A DNA stretch of 64,000 bases, from NCBI GenBank assembly GCA_030429545.1, contig JAUIFF010000003.1, positions 558,001 through 622,000 of the forward strand. The letters are read 5' to 3'. Source of the stretch: Polyangia bacterium. Its GTDB lineage: Bacteria > Myxococcota_A > Polyangia > Nannocystales > Nannocystaceae. The notes under the pieces are model-generated. The model was given only the letters and a program-made list of their open reading frames with translations, was not told the DNA's origin and ran no database searches. This document shows positions 56,238-63,904 of the stretch, piece after piece; position 1 is the first letter of the stretch, and every line of letters starts with the position of its first letter. The position numbers and the translations under genes are program-made.

Positions 56238-57227
56238 ATGAGCGCGCCCATCATCATCGATATCGGATCAGGTCACGTGAACGCAGGATTGACCACGGAC
56301 GACTCACCGCGAGTCTCCCTGCCGAGCACCGTTGACGGTAAAATCGTGGCCAAGCACGGCGTCGTTAAGGACTGGGGGCGCTACAGGACGTTGCTGCGCA
56401 ACGTCTTCGACGCACTCGGCGTCGACCCGAAAGGTCAGCGCGTCCTGCTTACAGAGGCGCCGCTCAACCCGAAGGCGAACCGGGAGCAGATGACGCAAAT
56501 CTTGTTCGACGACTTCGGCGTCGACGCGATGTACATCGCCATCCGAGCCGTGCTCGCGCTCTATTCACAGCAGCTGACCACAGGGATCGTATTCGACACC
56601 GACGAGGGGGTCTCGCACACTGTCCCCATCTACGAGGGGTACGCCCTGCCCCACGCGATCATTCGGTTAGATCTCGCCGAGCGGAACCTCGATGTTTACA
56701 TGCAGAAGCGTCTTGCCGACCGTGGTATCTCGGTGGACCTCGAAACCGCAGCAGATCTTGTGGACACGCTGGGCTATGTAGCGATTGACTATGAGGAGGC
56801 GATGCTCTCTGGAGGACAGGGGCCGGCGACGCATCGTGGCGTGACGGTCGGCATCGAGCGCTTCGCTGTCCCCGAGACGCTGTTCCAACCGGCCTTCGTC
56901 GGGATGGAGTCGGCGGGTATCCACGAAACGACCTACAACTCGATCATGAAGTGCGATGTAGACATCCGCAAGGACCTGTATGCCAACACGGTCATCGCCG
57001 GACGCGGCAGCATGTTCCCTGGCATCGCAGAGCGTATGAAGAAGGAGATTTCGGCGCTCGCTCCTCCAACCATGAAGATCAGGATTATTGCTACCCCCGA
57101 TCGTGATGTCATTGTGTGGAAGGGCGGCGACACGCTGGCCTCACTCGACGCATTCCAGCAGATGTGGATCACCCGAGCTGAGTACACTGAGTCCGGCCCA
57201 AGCATCGTGCACCGAAAGTGCTTCTGA
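56238..57227 (+). CDS. Eukaryotic-type actin homologue (bacterial actin-related protein, BARP-like), lacking subdomain 2
   Basis: A 329-residue protein that aligns end to end with eukaryotic actin (375). Shared blocks include [31 protein letters not shown] (here SHTVP), [22 protein letters not shown] and the C-terminus [12 protein letters not shown], identical to actin. Against human beta-actin recalled from memory, 86 of the last 115 residues are identical. Subdomain 2 is missing: actin residues about 34-72, with the DNase-I loop, are replaced by nine residues (T31-K39). Pocket changes: actin Lys18 to Asn15, Gln137 to Arg103, Asp157 to Glu123, Lys213 to Val175, Gly302 to Arg256, Lys336 to Asp290; Asp154 (D120) and His161 (H127) stay. 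Such an actin (BARP) is known in Haliangium ochraceum. It is intron-free with a strong Shine-Dalgarno. Whether it binds ATP or polymerises is open. Confidence 0.97.
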   Translation: MSAPIIIDIGSGHVNAGLTTDDSPRVSLPSTVDGKIVAKHGVVKDWGRYRTLLRNVFDALGVDPKGQRVLLTEAPLNPKANREQMTQILFDDFGVDAMYIAIRAVLALYSQQLTTGIVFDTDEGVSHTVPIYEGYALPHAIIRLDLAERNLDVYMQKRLADRGISVDLETAADLVDTLGYVAIDYEEAMLSGGQGPATHRGVTVGIERFAVPETLFQPAFVGMESAGIHETTYNSIMKCDVDIRKDLYANTVIAGRGSMFPGIAERMKKEISALAPPTMKIRIIATPDRDVIVWKGGDTLASLDAFQQMWITRAEYTESGPSIVHRKCF

Positions 57228-57673
57228 GTCGGGATTGAACCTAGTCTCTAGTCCGTTCACGATCCTGGGTCGTGGACGGACAACTATGCGCCGCACCGGG
57301 AACTCCGGGATCGCTGCACAGATCTAATAGGGATTTGCGGTAGCCATGAGGCTGAGAGACCAGACGAGAGACAAAGCTCCGTCGAGTGGGTGCCGCAAAT
57401 TTTGAGATGAGCGGAGCCGCTAAGGTACAGCGTGTTCGGCAAACGAGCTTGTATGCGAATAAACCGGTCTGACACATGCTTTAGGAACAGGTGGACAGGG
57501 CCCCCCGGTCGAAAGAGAAACAAAAATATCGGGGCAGTGAAGTCGCACGAGAGCGTCAGAAGTGGTGAGTAACAGCGTTGAGAACGGTTAAATCCGAAGG
57601 CGGGTATAGCGAATCCTCGGCCGCTTCAGGACTGAGTTGGGCATAGAGAAAAATATGTATGTAAAAATGTGGG
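57228..57673. other. Non-coding stretch between actin gene and IS91-type element
   Basis: About 445 bases with no supported gene; short frames on the minus strand do not look real. It contains the inverted repeat at 57251-57281 and several GAAC tetramers (57237-57240, 57486-57489), the target type used by IS91 elements, so one end of the element may lie here. The exact boundary was not found. Confidence 0.45.
57251..57281. repeat. 12-bp inverted repeat after the actin gene
   Basis: GTCCGTTCACGA and TCGTGGACGGAC pair with one mismatch around TCCTGGG. It begins 23 nt after the actin stop. No T-run follows. It could be a terminator lacking a U-tract, or the origin-end hairpin of the IS91-type element. 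Confidence 0.6.
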
Positions 57674-58881
57674 TCATGACGAGTCGAGGATATCGGGCGG
57701 GTCTGAAGGGACAGGTCCCGCAATCGGTACCCGGGCAAGGGACTGCTGATGGCAGCGCGGGCACTGACGTAGATCGTCGCCTGTGAGCATGGAATACCGC
57801 TCGTGCCAAGTAAGCTCTTTTGCCGGCCTCGCTTCACTTTTGGTCACGTCCTCGGACGCGAGCAGCTCGCGGGCAAGTTCGAGGGTAGTCGTTGCATGTG
57901 CAGGTGACATGAGCCCGTAGTGACGAATCTTGACGAAGCCAGGGGGCAGGACGTGCTGGACAAATCGCCGTAAAAACTCTTGTGGGCGTAGCGTTTTGGA
58001 CTTCCCGTTTTTCGTGGCGAAGCGGACGGCATCGTCGGTCACCGCAATAAGTCGATGGTCCGAGATGGCGATACGGTGAGTGTAGCGACCGAGATAGCGG
58101 TAGACCTGCTTGGCGCCAGCGAAGGGTTGCTTGGCGTAGACGACCCAAGAGGTTCGAAGAGACGATCGATCAGGCGGACCCACGGGCCGGTATCCTCGAG
58201 TTCAGAGCATGCACCTACAAATAAAAGTTGATGGCGCACGCGTTTGAGTCCGTCGAGGAACTTACCGCGAAAGAGCGCACCCATGACTTTGACGGGAAAC
58301 AAGAAGCGCCCGCGAGCTGGAATCCAGCGGCTGTGATCGGGTGCGAGAGCGCCTCCCGTAACGACGCAGTGGGCGTGTGGATGGTACTTGAGTTCCCGAG
58401 TCCAAGTGTGGAGCACGGTCGAGACCCCGAGCTGTCCTCCGAGCCATTGAGGGTCTCGACCGAGTTCGAGAAGCGTCTCGGATGCTGCCCGAAGTAACAG
58501 GCCGTAGACCTTCTCCGGGTTCTGTCTGGCGAGCCCGCGCAGCTCACTCGGAAGTGTAAATACAACATGAAAGTAGTTCGTGGGGAGTACCCGCGCCATC
58601 CGTTGCTCGATCCACTTGGCTTGGCTCAACGCCTGGCACTTCGGACAGTGGCGGTTGCGGCACGAGTTGTATGCCGGCCGTGTAAAACCACAGTAGACAC
58701 AGATGTCCAAATGGCCGCCAAGAGCCGCCGTTCGACACTGTGAAATCGCGCGCAGAGCTTTATCTTGCCCAGGGGTCAGCCGGTACGCCTCACGAAACGC
58801 CGCGCCGTGTCGGCGCACGATGTCTGCGACCTCGTGCCGTGGGCGTTGCGACTTTCCCTTGGTGGGAGAGCCGTGATGCAT
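57674..58881 (-). pseudogene. IS91-family Y2/HUH transposase, frameshifted
   Basis: Frame 1 (58881 to 58039) holds the zinc-finger region (HLDICVYCGF, YNSCRNRHCPKCQALSQAKW) and the HUH-like YHPHAHCVVTGGAL. Frame 2 (58183 to 57674) holds the tyrosine region (VYRYLGRYTHRIAISDHRL, Tyr-x3-Tyr) and the C-terminus with CPRCHQQSL. A missing base near 58155-58159 (CTCTTC|GAACC) shifts frame between LIDRLF and RTSWVVYAKQ. The HUH and Tyr parts are thus on different frames and the enzyme should be inactive unless ribosomes slip. The joined length, about 400 residues, is normal. Confidence 0.85.
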
Positions 58882-58890
58882 CGAGCTGCG

Positions 58891-59748
58891 TCAGCCGAGA
58901 ACGTCTGCGCGGCTCGTCCCGAGGATATCGAGCGGCGATTGCAGCTGACTCACTGTCTTGAGCGCAACCTTCGTATAAATCGTTGTGCTCCGAATCGACG
59001 CATGTCCGAGCAGCACTTGAATCGTGCGTAGGTTGATACCCAGCTCCAAAAGATGCGTTCCGCAACTGTGCCTCAGGGTGTGCGGTGTAACAGCCTTGCC
59101 AATCTTTGCGTCAGCGATGGCTCGATAGAAGTAATTCCGGTAGGCTCCGACCGTGATCGGTTTGCCCGGAATCATGCCCGGAAACAGATACTTCCCCCGA
59201 GGTCTTACGATGCGATAGTAATGTCGTAGCCCCTCCAGCAGGCGAGGGCCAAGAATCGTATACCGATCCAGCCCCCCTTTACCATCTTTGATGAGCAGTG
59301 CATTTCGGCGACTGTCGATACATGCAATCTCAAGTCGACACCCCTCGCTCACGCGTAGTCCAGCTCCATAGAGCAGCATCGTAATTGTCCGATGTTTCAA
59401 AGATGGGATGGCGCGAAGAATTTCCTCCATCTCTGTTCCCGAGACGACCACCGGAGTTTTTCTCTTTGGTGAACGAGGCCTGATGATGCCGTCCATCACT
59501 TCTGGTCGATTGAGTGTCTGTGTGTACAAAAAATTCAATGCACACCAGGTCACTCGACACGTGCTCAGGGACTGCTCACTTGCAACGTGGTCAAGGAACG
59601 ACCGCACTTCCTCGCGTCCCATCTCCTCAGGCGACTTCATAAAGTGCGCCGCGAAGTTTTTCACACCAAGCAGGTATCGACTTCGCGTGGTCGGACGAAG
59701 CCCCCGAAGTTCGAGGTCCTTACTCATTTGATCGCGTAGCTTTCCCAT
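58891..59748 (-). CDS. Tyrosine recombinase (IS91-associated integrase)
   Basis: ATG 59748 with AGGAGAG upstream is chosen over the frame start at 59769. The 285-residue protein has an N-terminal core-binding domain (FAAHFMKSPEEMGREEVRSFL) and a catalytic domain with all residues: Arg in YGAGLRVSEGCRLE, HTLRHSCGTHLLE (His-x-x-Arg), and LLGHASIRSTTIYTKV (His and Tyr). It therefore should be active. It lies 9 nt before the transposase start and presumably assists resolution or transfer of the element. Confidence 0.9.
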   Translation of the reverse strand: MGKLRDQMSKDLELRGLRPTTRSRYLLGVKNFAAHFMKSPEEMGREEVRSFLDHVASEQSLSTCRVTWCALNFLYTQTLNRPEVMDGIIRPRSPKRKTPVVVSGTEMEEILRAIPSLKHRTITMLLYGAGLRVSEGCRLEIACIDSRRNALLIKDGKGGLDRYTILGPRLLEGLRHYYRIVRPRGKYLFPGMIPGKPITVGAYRNYFYRAIADAKIGKAVTPHTLRHSCGTHLLELGINLRTIQVLLGHASIRSTTIYTKVALKTVSQLQSPLDILGTSRADVLG

Positions 59749-59873
59749 TGCTTCTCTCCTTCCCGGCATCGCCGGTCGATGTTGGAGAGCGCTATTCCGA
59801 TCTTGTTCCCGTTACCTCCCCAAGGCTCAGAAACGCCGTTGTTTCGCTGGCTGCGCTTGTGCAGAGCCTTCCC

Positions 59874-61259
59874 ATGCCGGCTCCGCTATCGAGGCCCGTT
59901 TTCAGGTGCTGCGTGTGCTGCTCTGCATCGGCTGTGCTGCCGCGAAGCGGCTTCGTTCATCTCGGGATCTACGGAGGGTTGTTTTTTCCGAGTGTCGAGC
60001 ACGAGCTGTACGACCCGATGCTGATGCACCAGTCCTACGCCGCAGTGGCACCCGATGTCGGTCTGCGGGCGGGCTACTACCCGATGCGGTTTTTGGGGAT
60101 CGAACTCGAAGGCGGGGTCATGCCGACAAAAGTTGCAGATGGAGCATCTGCATTGCTCTACACATTTCGCCCGGTGTTGTTGGCCCAACTTCCGTACCGC
60201 CTCGCACCATTTGCCCGGGTTGGATTTGGCCTGCTGGGTGCATCGAGTGACTCTCTCGGCCGCGATTTAGACCCATCCCTCAACATCGGCGGCGGTGTAA
60301 AGTTTTATGTCAACCGATGGCTGGCGCTGCGTCTCGATGTCGTCGACAACATCGCGACCCGGCTCGGTGTTGGCAACCGTCGCTCGAACAACCTCGAAGT
60401 GTTGTTTGGCCTCTCGTTTGTGCTCAACCGCAAAAAGCCCGAGCGCTCGCGCCTACTCGACTCCGATGGCGACGGCCTGTACGACCCTGGTCAACCCGGA
60501 GTACTCGATTCTGAGGCCGACCAGTGCCCGCAGCAACCGGGTCTCGTGGAAAACCGCGGGTGTCCGTTGGTCGACTCAGATGGCGATACACTGTTCGACC
60601 CGGGGCAGGCAGGCGTGCCTCCTGAGCAGCTCGACCGCTGTCCACAACAGCCCGGCCCTCCCCTCAATGCCGGGTGTCCGCTGATCGATTCCGATGGCGA
60701 CACCCTCTACGACCCAGGGCAACCCGCCGTCAGCGAGGCCGATGCCGACCAGTGTCCCCAACAACCTGGGCCGCGAGAAAACAAAGGGTGCCCATGGCCA
60801 GACACCGACGGCGACGGTATCATCGATAGCCAAGATAAGTGCCCCAATGACCCCGAAACGGCCAATGGCTTCATGGACCAAGATGGCTGCCCCGACGAGG
60901 TGCCAAAAACCCTCAAAAAGTTTACAGGGGTTATCAAGGGTATTTACTTCGATGTCGATAAAGACACGATTAAGCAGCGCTCCAAGCCGGTCTTGGACCA
61001 GGCCGTGACAGTGCTTCGCGACTTCCCCTCGATCCGTGTCGAGATCAGCGGACACACCGACGCCGACGGCTCCCGCGAGCACAACCTCGACCTGTCGCAG
61101 CGCCGAGCACAATCGGTGAAAACCTACCTCGTCGAGCACGGGATTGACGGCGCGCGCCTCACCATCAAGGGGTATGGGCCAGACCAGCCGATCGCTAGCA
61201 ATGATACCCGTAAGGGGAAAGCGAAAAACCGCCGAATCGAGTTCCGTTTGCTGCAGTAG
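59874..61259 (+). CDS. OmpA-family protein with thrombospondin-3-type calcium repeats
   Basis: Start uncertain; ATG 59874 is used. The N-terminal 180 residues are a beta-barrel (FVHLGIYGGLFFPSVEHE, LDVVDNIATRLGVGN). Then come four Asp-rich calcium-type repeats beginning DSDGDGLYDPG, each with an associated Cys pair (DQCPQQPG, GCP), and a C-terminal OmpA domain with GHTDADGSREHNLDLSQRRAQSVKTYL that binds peptidoglycan. No proper signal peptide is in frame near the start; a signal-like stretch (LRVLLCIGCAAA) is in another frame at 59906. The 5' end may be damaged by the adjacent IS91-type element or by an error. It tethers outer membrane to cell wall. Confidence 0.85.
   Translation: MPAPLSRPVFRCCVCCSASAVLPRSGFVHLGIYGGLFFPSVEHELYDPMLMHQSYAAVAPDVGLRAGYYPMRFLGIELEGGVMPTKVADGASALLYTFRPVLLAQLPYRLAPFARVGFGLLGASSDSLGRDLDPSLNIGGGVKFYVNRWLALRLDVVDNIATRLGVGNRRSNNLEVLFGLSFVLNRKKPERSRLLDSDGDGLYDPGQPGVLDSEADQCPQQPGLVENRGCPLVDSDGDTLFDPGQAGVPPEQLDRCPQQPGPPLNAGCPLIDSDGDTLYDPGQPAVSEADADQCPQQPGPRENKGCPWPDTDGDGIIDSQDKCPNDPETANGFMDQDGCPDEVPKTLKKFTGVIKGIYFDVDKDTIKQRSKPVLDQAVTVLRDFPSIRVEISGHTDADGSREHNLDLSQRRAQSVKTYLVEHGIDGARLTIKGYGPDQPIASNDTRKGKAKNRRIEFRLLQ
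60459..60800 (+). repeat. Three exact-length 114-nt tandem repeats
   Basis: Units start at 60459, 60573 and 60687, each 114 nt (38 codons) and beginning DSDGD; a fourth, divergent unit starts at 60801 (DTDGDG). They encode calcium-binding thrombospondin-3-type repeats with conserved CPQQPG and GCP. The identical spacing, despite diverged codons, indicates internal duplication under structural constraint. Confidence 0.9.
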
Positions 61260-61552
61260 CAATGGCGGAAGTTGAAGATCAACTGTGACGGGGTCACTCT
61301 TGAGTTTGGGGTGGTTTTTCGGCGAGTGATCTCAGTTTAGCCAAGTCGGCAAACCGCTCCTCACAGATCGGCCACAACGGTCGCGTTCAAGTCTACCGCT
61401 ATGCCACGAGACCGGCACCACGGTTCTGGCCCGGGGGAGAATACCTCCGGGCTTTCAAGATTGAGACAGACCGGTCGAAGGGTGGACTCCGCGCCTGAAG
61501 GCACTTGCAACTGAGTTGCATCTGGGGCCGCTTGTGTTTATGAAGAAGGGGC

Positions 61553-62224
61553 ATGTCTTCTGCAGCCCCGTCTGTATCTTCGCTACCGTCTTTCGCGCAG
61601 GAACGCCCAGCTGTTCGGTTTCCCCGGTTTTTTGAGTCTCGGGAGAACCTCCTGCTGCTAAAGCGAACCCTCGCCGCTCCCGTGGTGAAAGCGCTCGAGG
61701 AGACCGCTCGCGGAGCGTTTTTCGCTAGCAGAGCAAGGCTCGACGTTGCCTATCTCGACCCATCTGAGCTGCTCCAATCAGTCTCGAACCCTCTGGCCCG
61801 GCGATTTCTCGCGCAGGACATCGAGTCGCTCGCGCGCGTCTTTGGTGCAGCGATGGGCCGTCGCCACCTTCACGCACAGTTGGAGGTTTTAGCCGACGAC
61901 AGGTGTCGCAAGTTCCACACCGACAACGTCACCGTGCGGCTGCTGTGTACCTACGTGGGACCGGGCACGCAGTGGGTGCGAAACGAGGACGCCGTGCGTG
62001 GAAACCTCGGGCGAACCGACGTCGATCTCGAAACAGCCAATCGCTCTGTTTTCCGCGTACCCGAAGCGGTGCGCGAGTGCACCGCTGGCGATGTACTGCT
62101 CATGAAGGGAGAGGCTTTTCCCGGCAACCGTGGCTTCGGTGTCGTGCACCGCTCGCCACCGATCATCAAACGCTCGCTGCGACGGCTCGTGTTCAAGATC
62201 GACGAGCACGCTTGCGGCTGCTGA
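61553..62224 (+). CDS. DUF1826 family protein, possibly iron-dependent oxygenase-like
   Basis: A 223-residue protein matching DUF1826 blocks: CRKFHTDNVTVRLLCTYVGPGTQWV, CTAGDVLLMKGEAFPGN and GVVHRSPP. The pattern His-x-Asp (FHTD) followed far downstream by a His (VVHRS) with an Arg is like the metal-binding triad of Fe(II)/2-oxoglutarate oxygenases, but this is inference. ATG 61553 has GAAGAAGGGG upstream. Its TGA overlaps the ATG of the downstream flavoprotein by one base (TGATG), so the pair is translated together and probably functions together. Confidence 0.8.
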   Translation: MSSAAPSVSSLPSFAQERPAVRFPRFFESRENLLLLKRTLAAPVVKALEETARGAFFASRARLDVAYLDPSELLQSVSNPLARRFLAQDIESLARVFGAAMGRRHLHAQLEVLADDRCRKFHTDNVTVRLLCTYVGPGTQWVRNEDAVRGNLGRTDVDLETANRSVFRVPEAVRECTAGDVLLMKGEAFPGNRGFGVVHRSPPIIKRSLRRLVFKIDEHACGC

Positions 62225-63714
62225 TGGATGGGCTAAAAATCGATGGACGCGCGGTTACAAAGCTGATTTTCGGCGAGGCCCCTGTGGCTGCCGAACGCTT
62301 GCTTGCCGACCACGGGCGACCCCACTTGCCCCTCGAAATACGCGTGCGAGACTACGTTTTCGACCGTCACAACCGGGCGCGGTATGTGGCAGCTGCAACA
62401 GACTACCTGCTTGAAAAGCGACCTCCGGTCGACAACGACTACGACGTTATCTTGATTGGTGCGGGCATTCACGCGGCGATGTTCGTCTATACGGCCAAGC
62501 AGGTAACACCCAACTTGAAGATCCTCGTGGTCGAGCAAAGCGGGACGATATGCTCGACGTTTTCTCGACTTGGCGATTCGCTCGTGCTCAATTCCCCAAC
62601 CTTCGTCAAAGTGGGCCTCAACTCGAATATTGCCCAGGGCCACTTTATTCAGGTGAGCCACTTCGATGAACTTGTCGAACGGCCATTTCCGACTGCCAAG
62701 CATCTACACGAACTCGCCACAATGGTGTTTTTTCATGCGGATGCTGACATTCTGTTTGACTTTGGTGTCGAACAAATCACCAATCTCGACAATACATACG
62801 CCATTTCACACAAGGGTACTACCATCGTAGCGAAGAGCGTTGTTGTTGCCAATGGGATGGGCGAGCAGAAGGGCAACTCATTTGTACGCGACAAGGGCTC
62901 TGCGAGCATCATCGACGGTGATGACTTTATCGCTGCCTGCCACAGGGACAAAGCGTTTCCCGAGCGTATCCGGGGCACACGTATTGCTGTGGTTGGGGCC
63001 GGGGACACCGCGAATTGTGTGATGGAATATCTATTGCCTCTGACCTACCCCAATGAACACTATAGCTCGTTCCAAAAGGGCCCCTTCCTCCCCTCGCAGG
63101 TGTACTGGATCGGGCAAACAGCCAAGAACGTTCAGGACTACTATTTCGCCAACAAGCAACGATATTGCCACTCGGGTGGGATCATTGAGTTCTTCTGGGA
63201 CGGAGAGACACCATTTGATTTGCCGGCCGACGTCTGGAACCAAACAAAGGTACTGATTCGGTGTATTCCAGGCAAGTTAGATTGTCTTGCGCACAAAAAA
63301 GGCTCACTCGAACTGACGGCAAATGGTGAGGTTTTGGCCGCGGACATTGTTGTCGACTGCACGGGTCGCTTCAACAAACTAAGCTCACGACTCCTCGACA
63401 ATGCGTATGAGTTTGTTGAAGGTGATGTCACCTTTTACGGTGGACAGTGGGACGAGCGCCTGAATCGCTTTGTCGTCTCGCCACGGGTGCTCGAGGGACG
63501 ACGACTCGCGTGCAAGCTCAAGGGGGAGCGTATCTTCCTGCTGGGGTGCGCGTGCCCTTTGGCTGAGTTGATCGATGACGAGGAGGCGCTCGATGGCTCG
63601 TTGAGATACCAGGAAGACCGCAAAAGCCTTACAAACAGCAAGTTCTCGTTGGAGCACACCCTACCTCGTTCCGTTGCATTCGCTAAACAGTGCCAGGTTT
63701 TGTTGAGAAGCTAG
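62224..63714 (+). CDS. FAD/NAD(P)-dependent oxidoreductase, monooxygenase-like
   Basis: The frame opens at 61903 but ATG 62224 (overlapping the DUF1826 stop) is the start, giving 496 residues. An FAD-binding Rossmann motif (VILIGAGIHAAMFVY) starts near residue 75, and a second dinucleotide-binding motif (IAVVGAGDTANCVMEYL) near residue 260, the arrangement of flavin monooxygenases and thioredoxin-reductase-like enzymes. VVDCTGRFNKLSS late in the sequence is a common FAD-contact block. Substrate unknown. Coupled to DUF1826, so a two-step oxidative modification is likely. Confidence 0.85.
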   Translation: MDGLKIDGRAVTKLIFGEAPVAAERLLADHGRPHLPLEIRVRDYVFDRHNRARYVAAATDYLLEKRPPVDNDYDVILIGAGIHAAMFVYTAKQVTPNLKILVVEQSGTICSTFSRLGDSLVLNSPTFVKVGLNSNIAQGHFIQVSHFDELVERPFPTAKHLHELATMVFFHADADILFDFGVEQITNLDNTYAISHKGTTIVAKSVVVANGMGEQKGNSFVRDKGSASIIDGDDFIAACHRDKAFPERIRGTRIAVVGAGDTANCVMEYLLPLTYPNEHYSSFQKGPFLPSQVYWIGQTAKNVQDYYFANKQRYCHSGGIIEFFWDGETPFDLPADVWNQTKVLIRCIPGKLDCLAHKKGSLELTANGEVLAADIVVDCTGRFNKLSSRLLDNAYEFVEGDVTFYGGQWDERLNRFVVSPRVLEGRRLACKLKGERIFLLGCACPLAELIDDEEALDGSLRYQEDRKSLTNSKFSLEHTLPRSVAFAKQCQVLLRS

Positions 63715-63904
63715 CGAACGACTTCGGTCGGGACCGACAGCTCGCTAATTGTCGGGTCGGGTCGGGTCGAGAAGCGACCCCCACGCGACCGCCCTGCATG
63801 AGCTTGTACTCGCTCAATAGCAGGCTCGAGTGAAGCGCAGCCGGGACGAATTTGGCAAACGAGGCGGCGTGTCGAGAAATCCACGGGCTGGTAAACTCGC
63901 GGCA

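Larger units (their letters stand above)
57674..59748 (-). mobile_element. IS91-family element with accessory tyrosine recombinase
   Basis: Two minus-strand genes, an IS91-type Y2/HUH transposase and a tyrosine recombinase 9 nt upstream, form the core of an element of the IS91 subgroup that carries an integrase-like gene. Coordinates give the coding core only; ends (terIS, oriIS) were not identified. IS91 elements move by rolling-circle replication and can mobilise flanking DNA, which here includes the actin gene. Confidence 0.8.

Noticed and set aside
56238..57227. Actin gene as contamination from eukaryotic DNA
   Set aside because: It has a bacterial Shine-Dalgarno, no introns, a unique deletion of subdomain 2, high GC, and is embedded in a continuous bacterial contig.
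56238..57227. Actin gene as MreB, ParM, FtsA or MamK
   Set aside because: The sequence aligns with eukaryotic actin residue for residue over its length; bacterial actins share only short phosphate-loop motifs.
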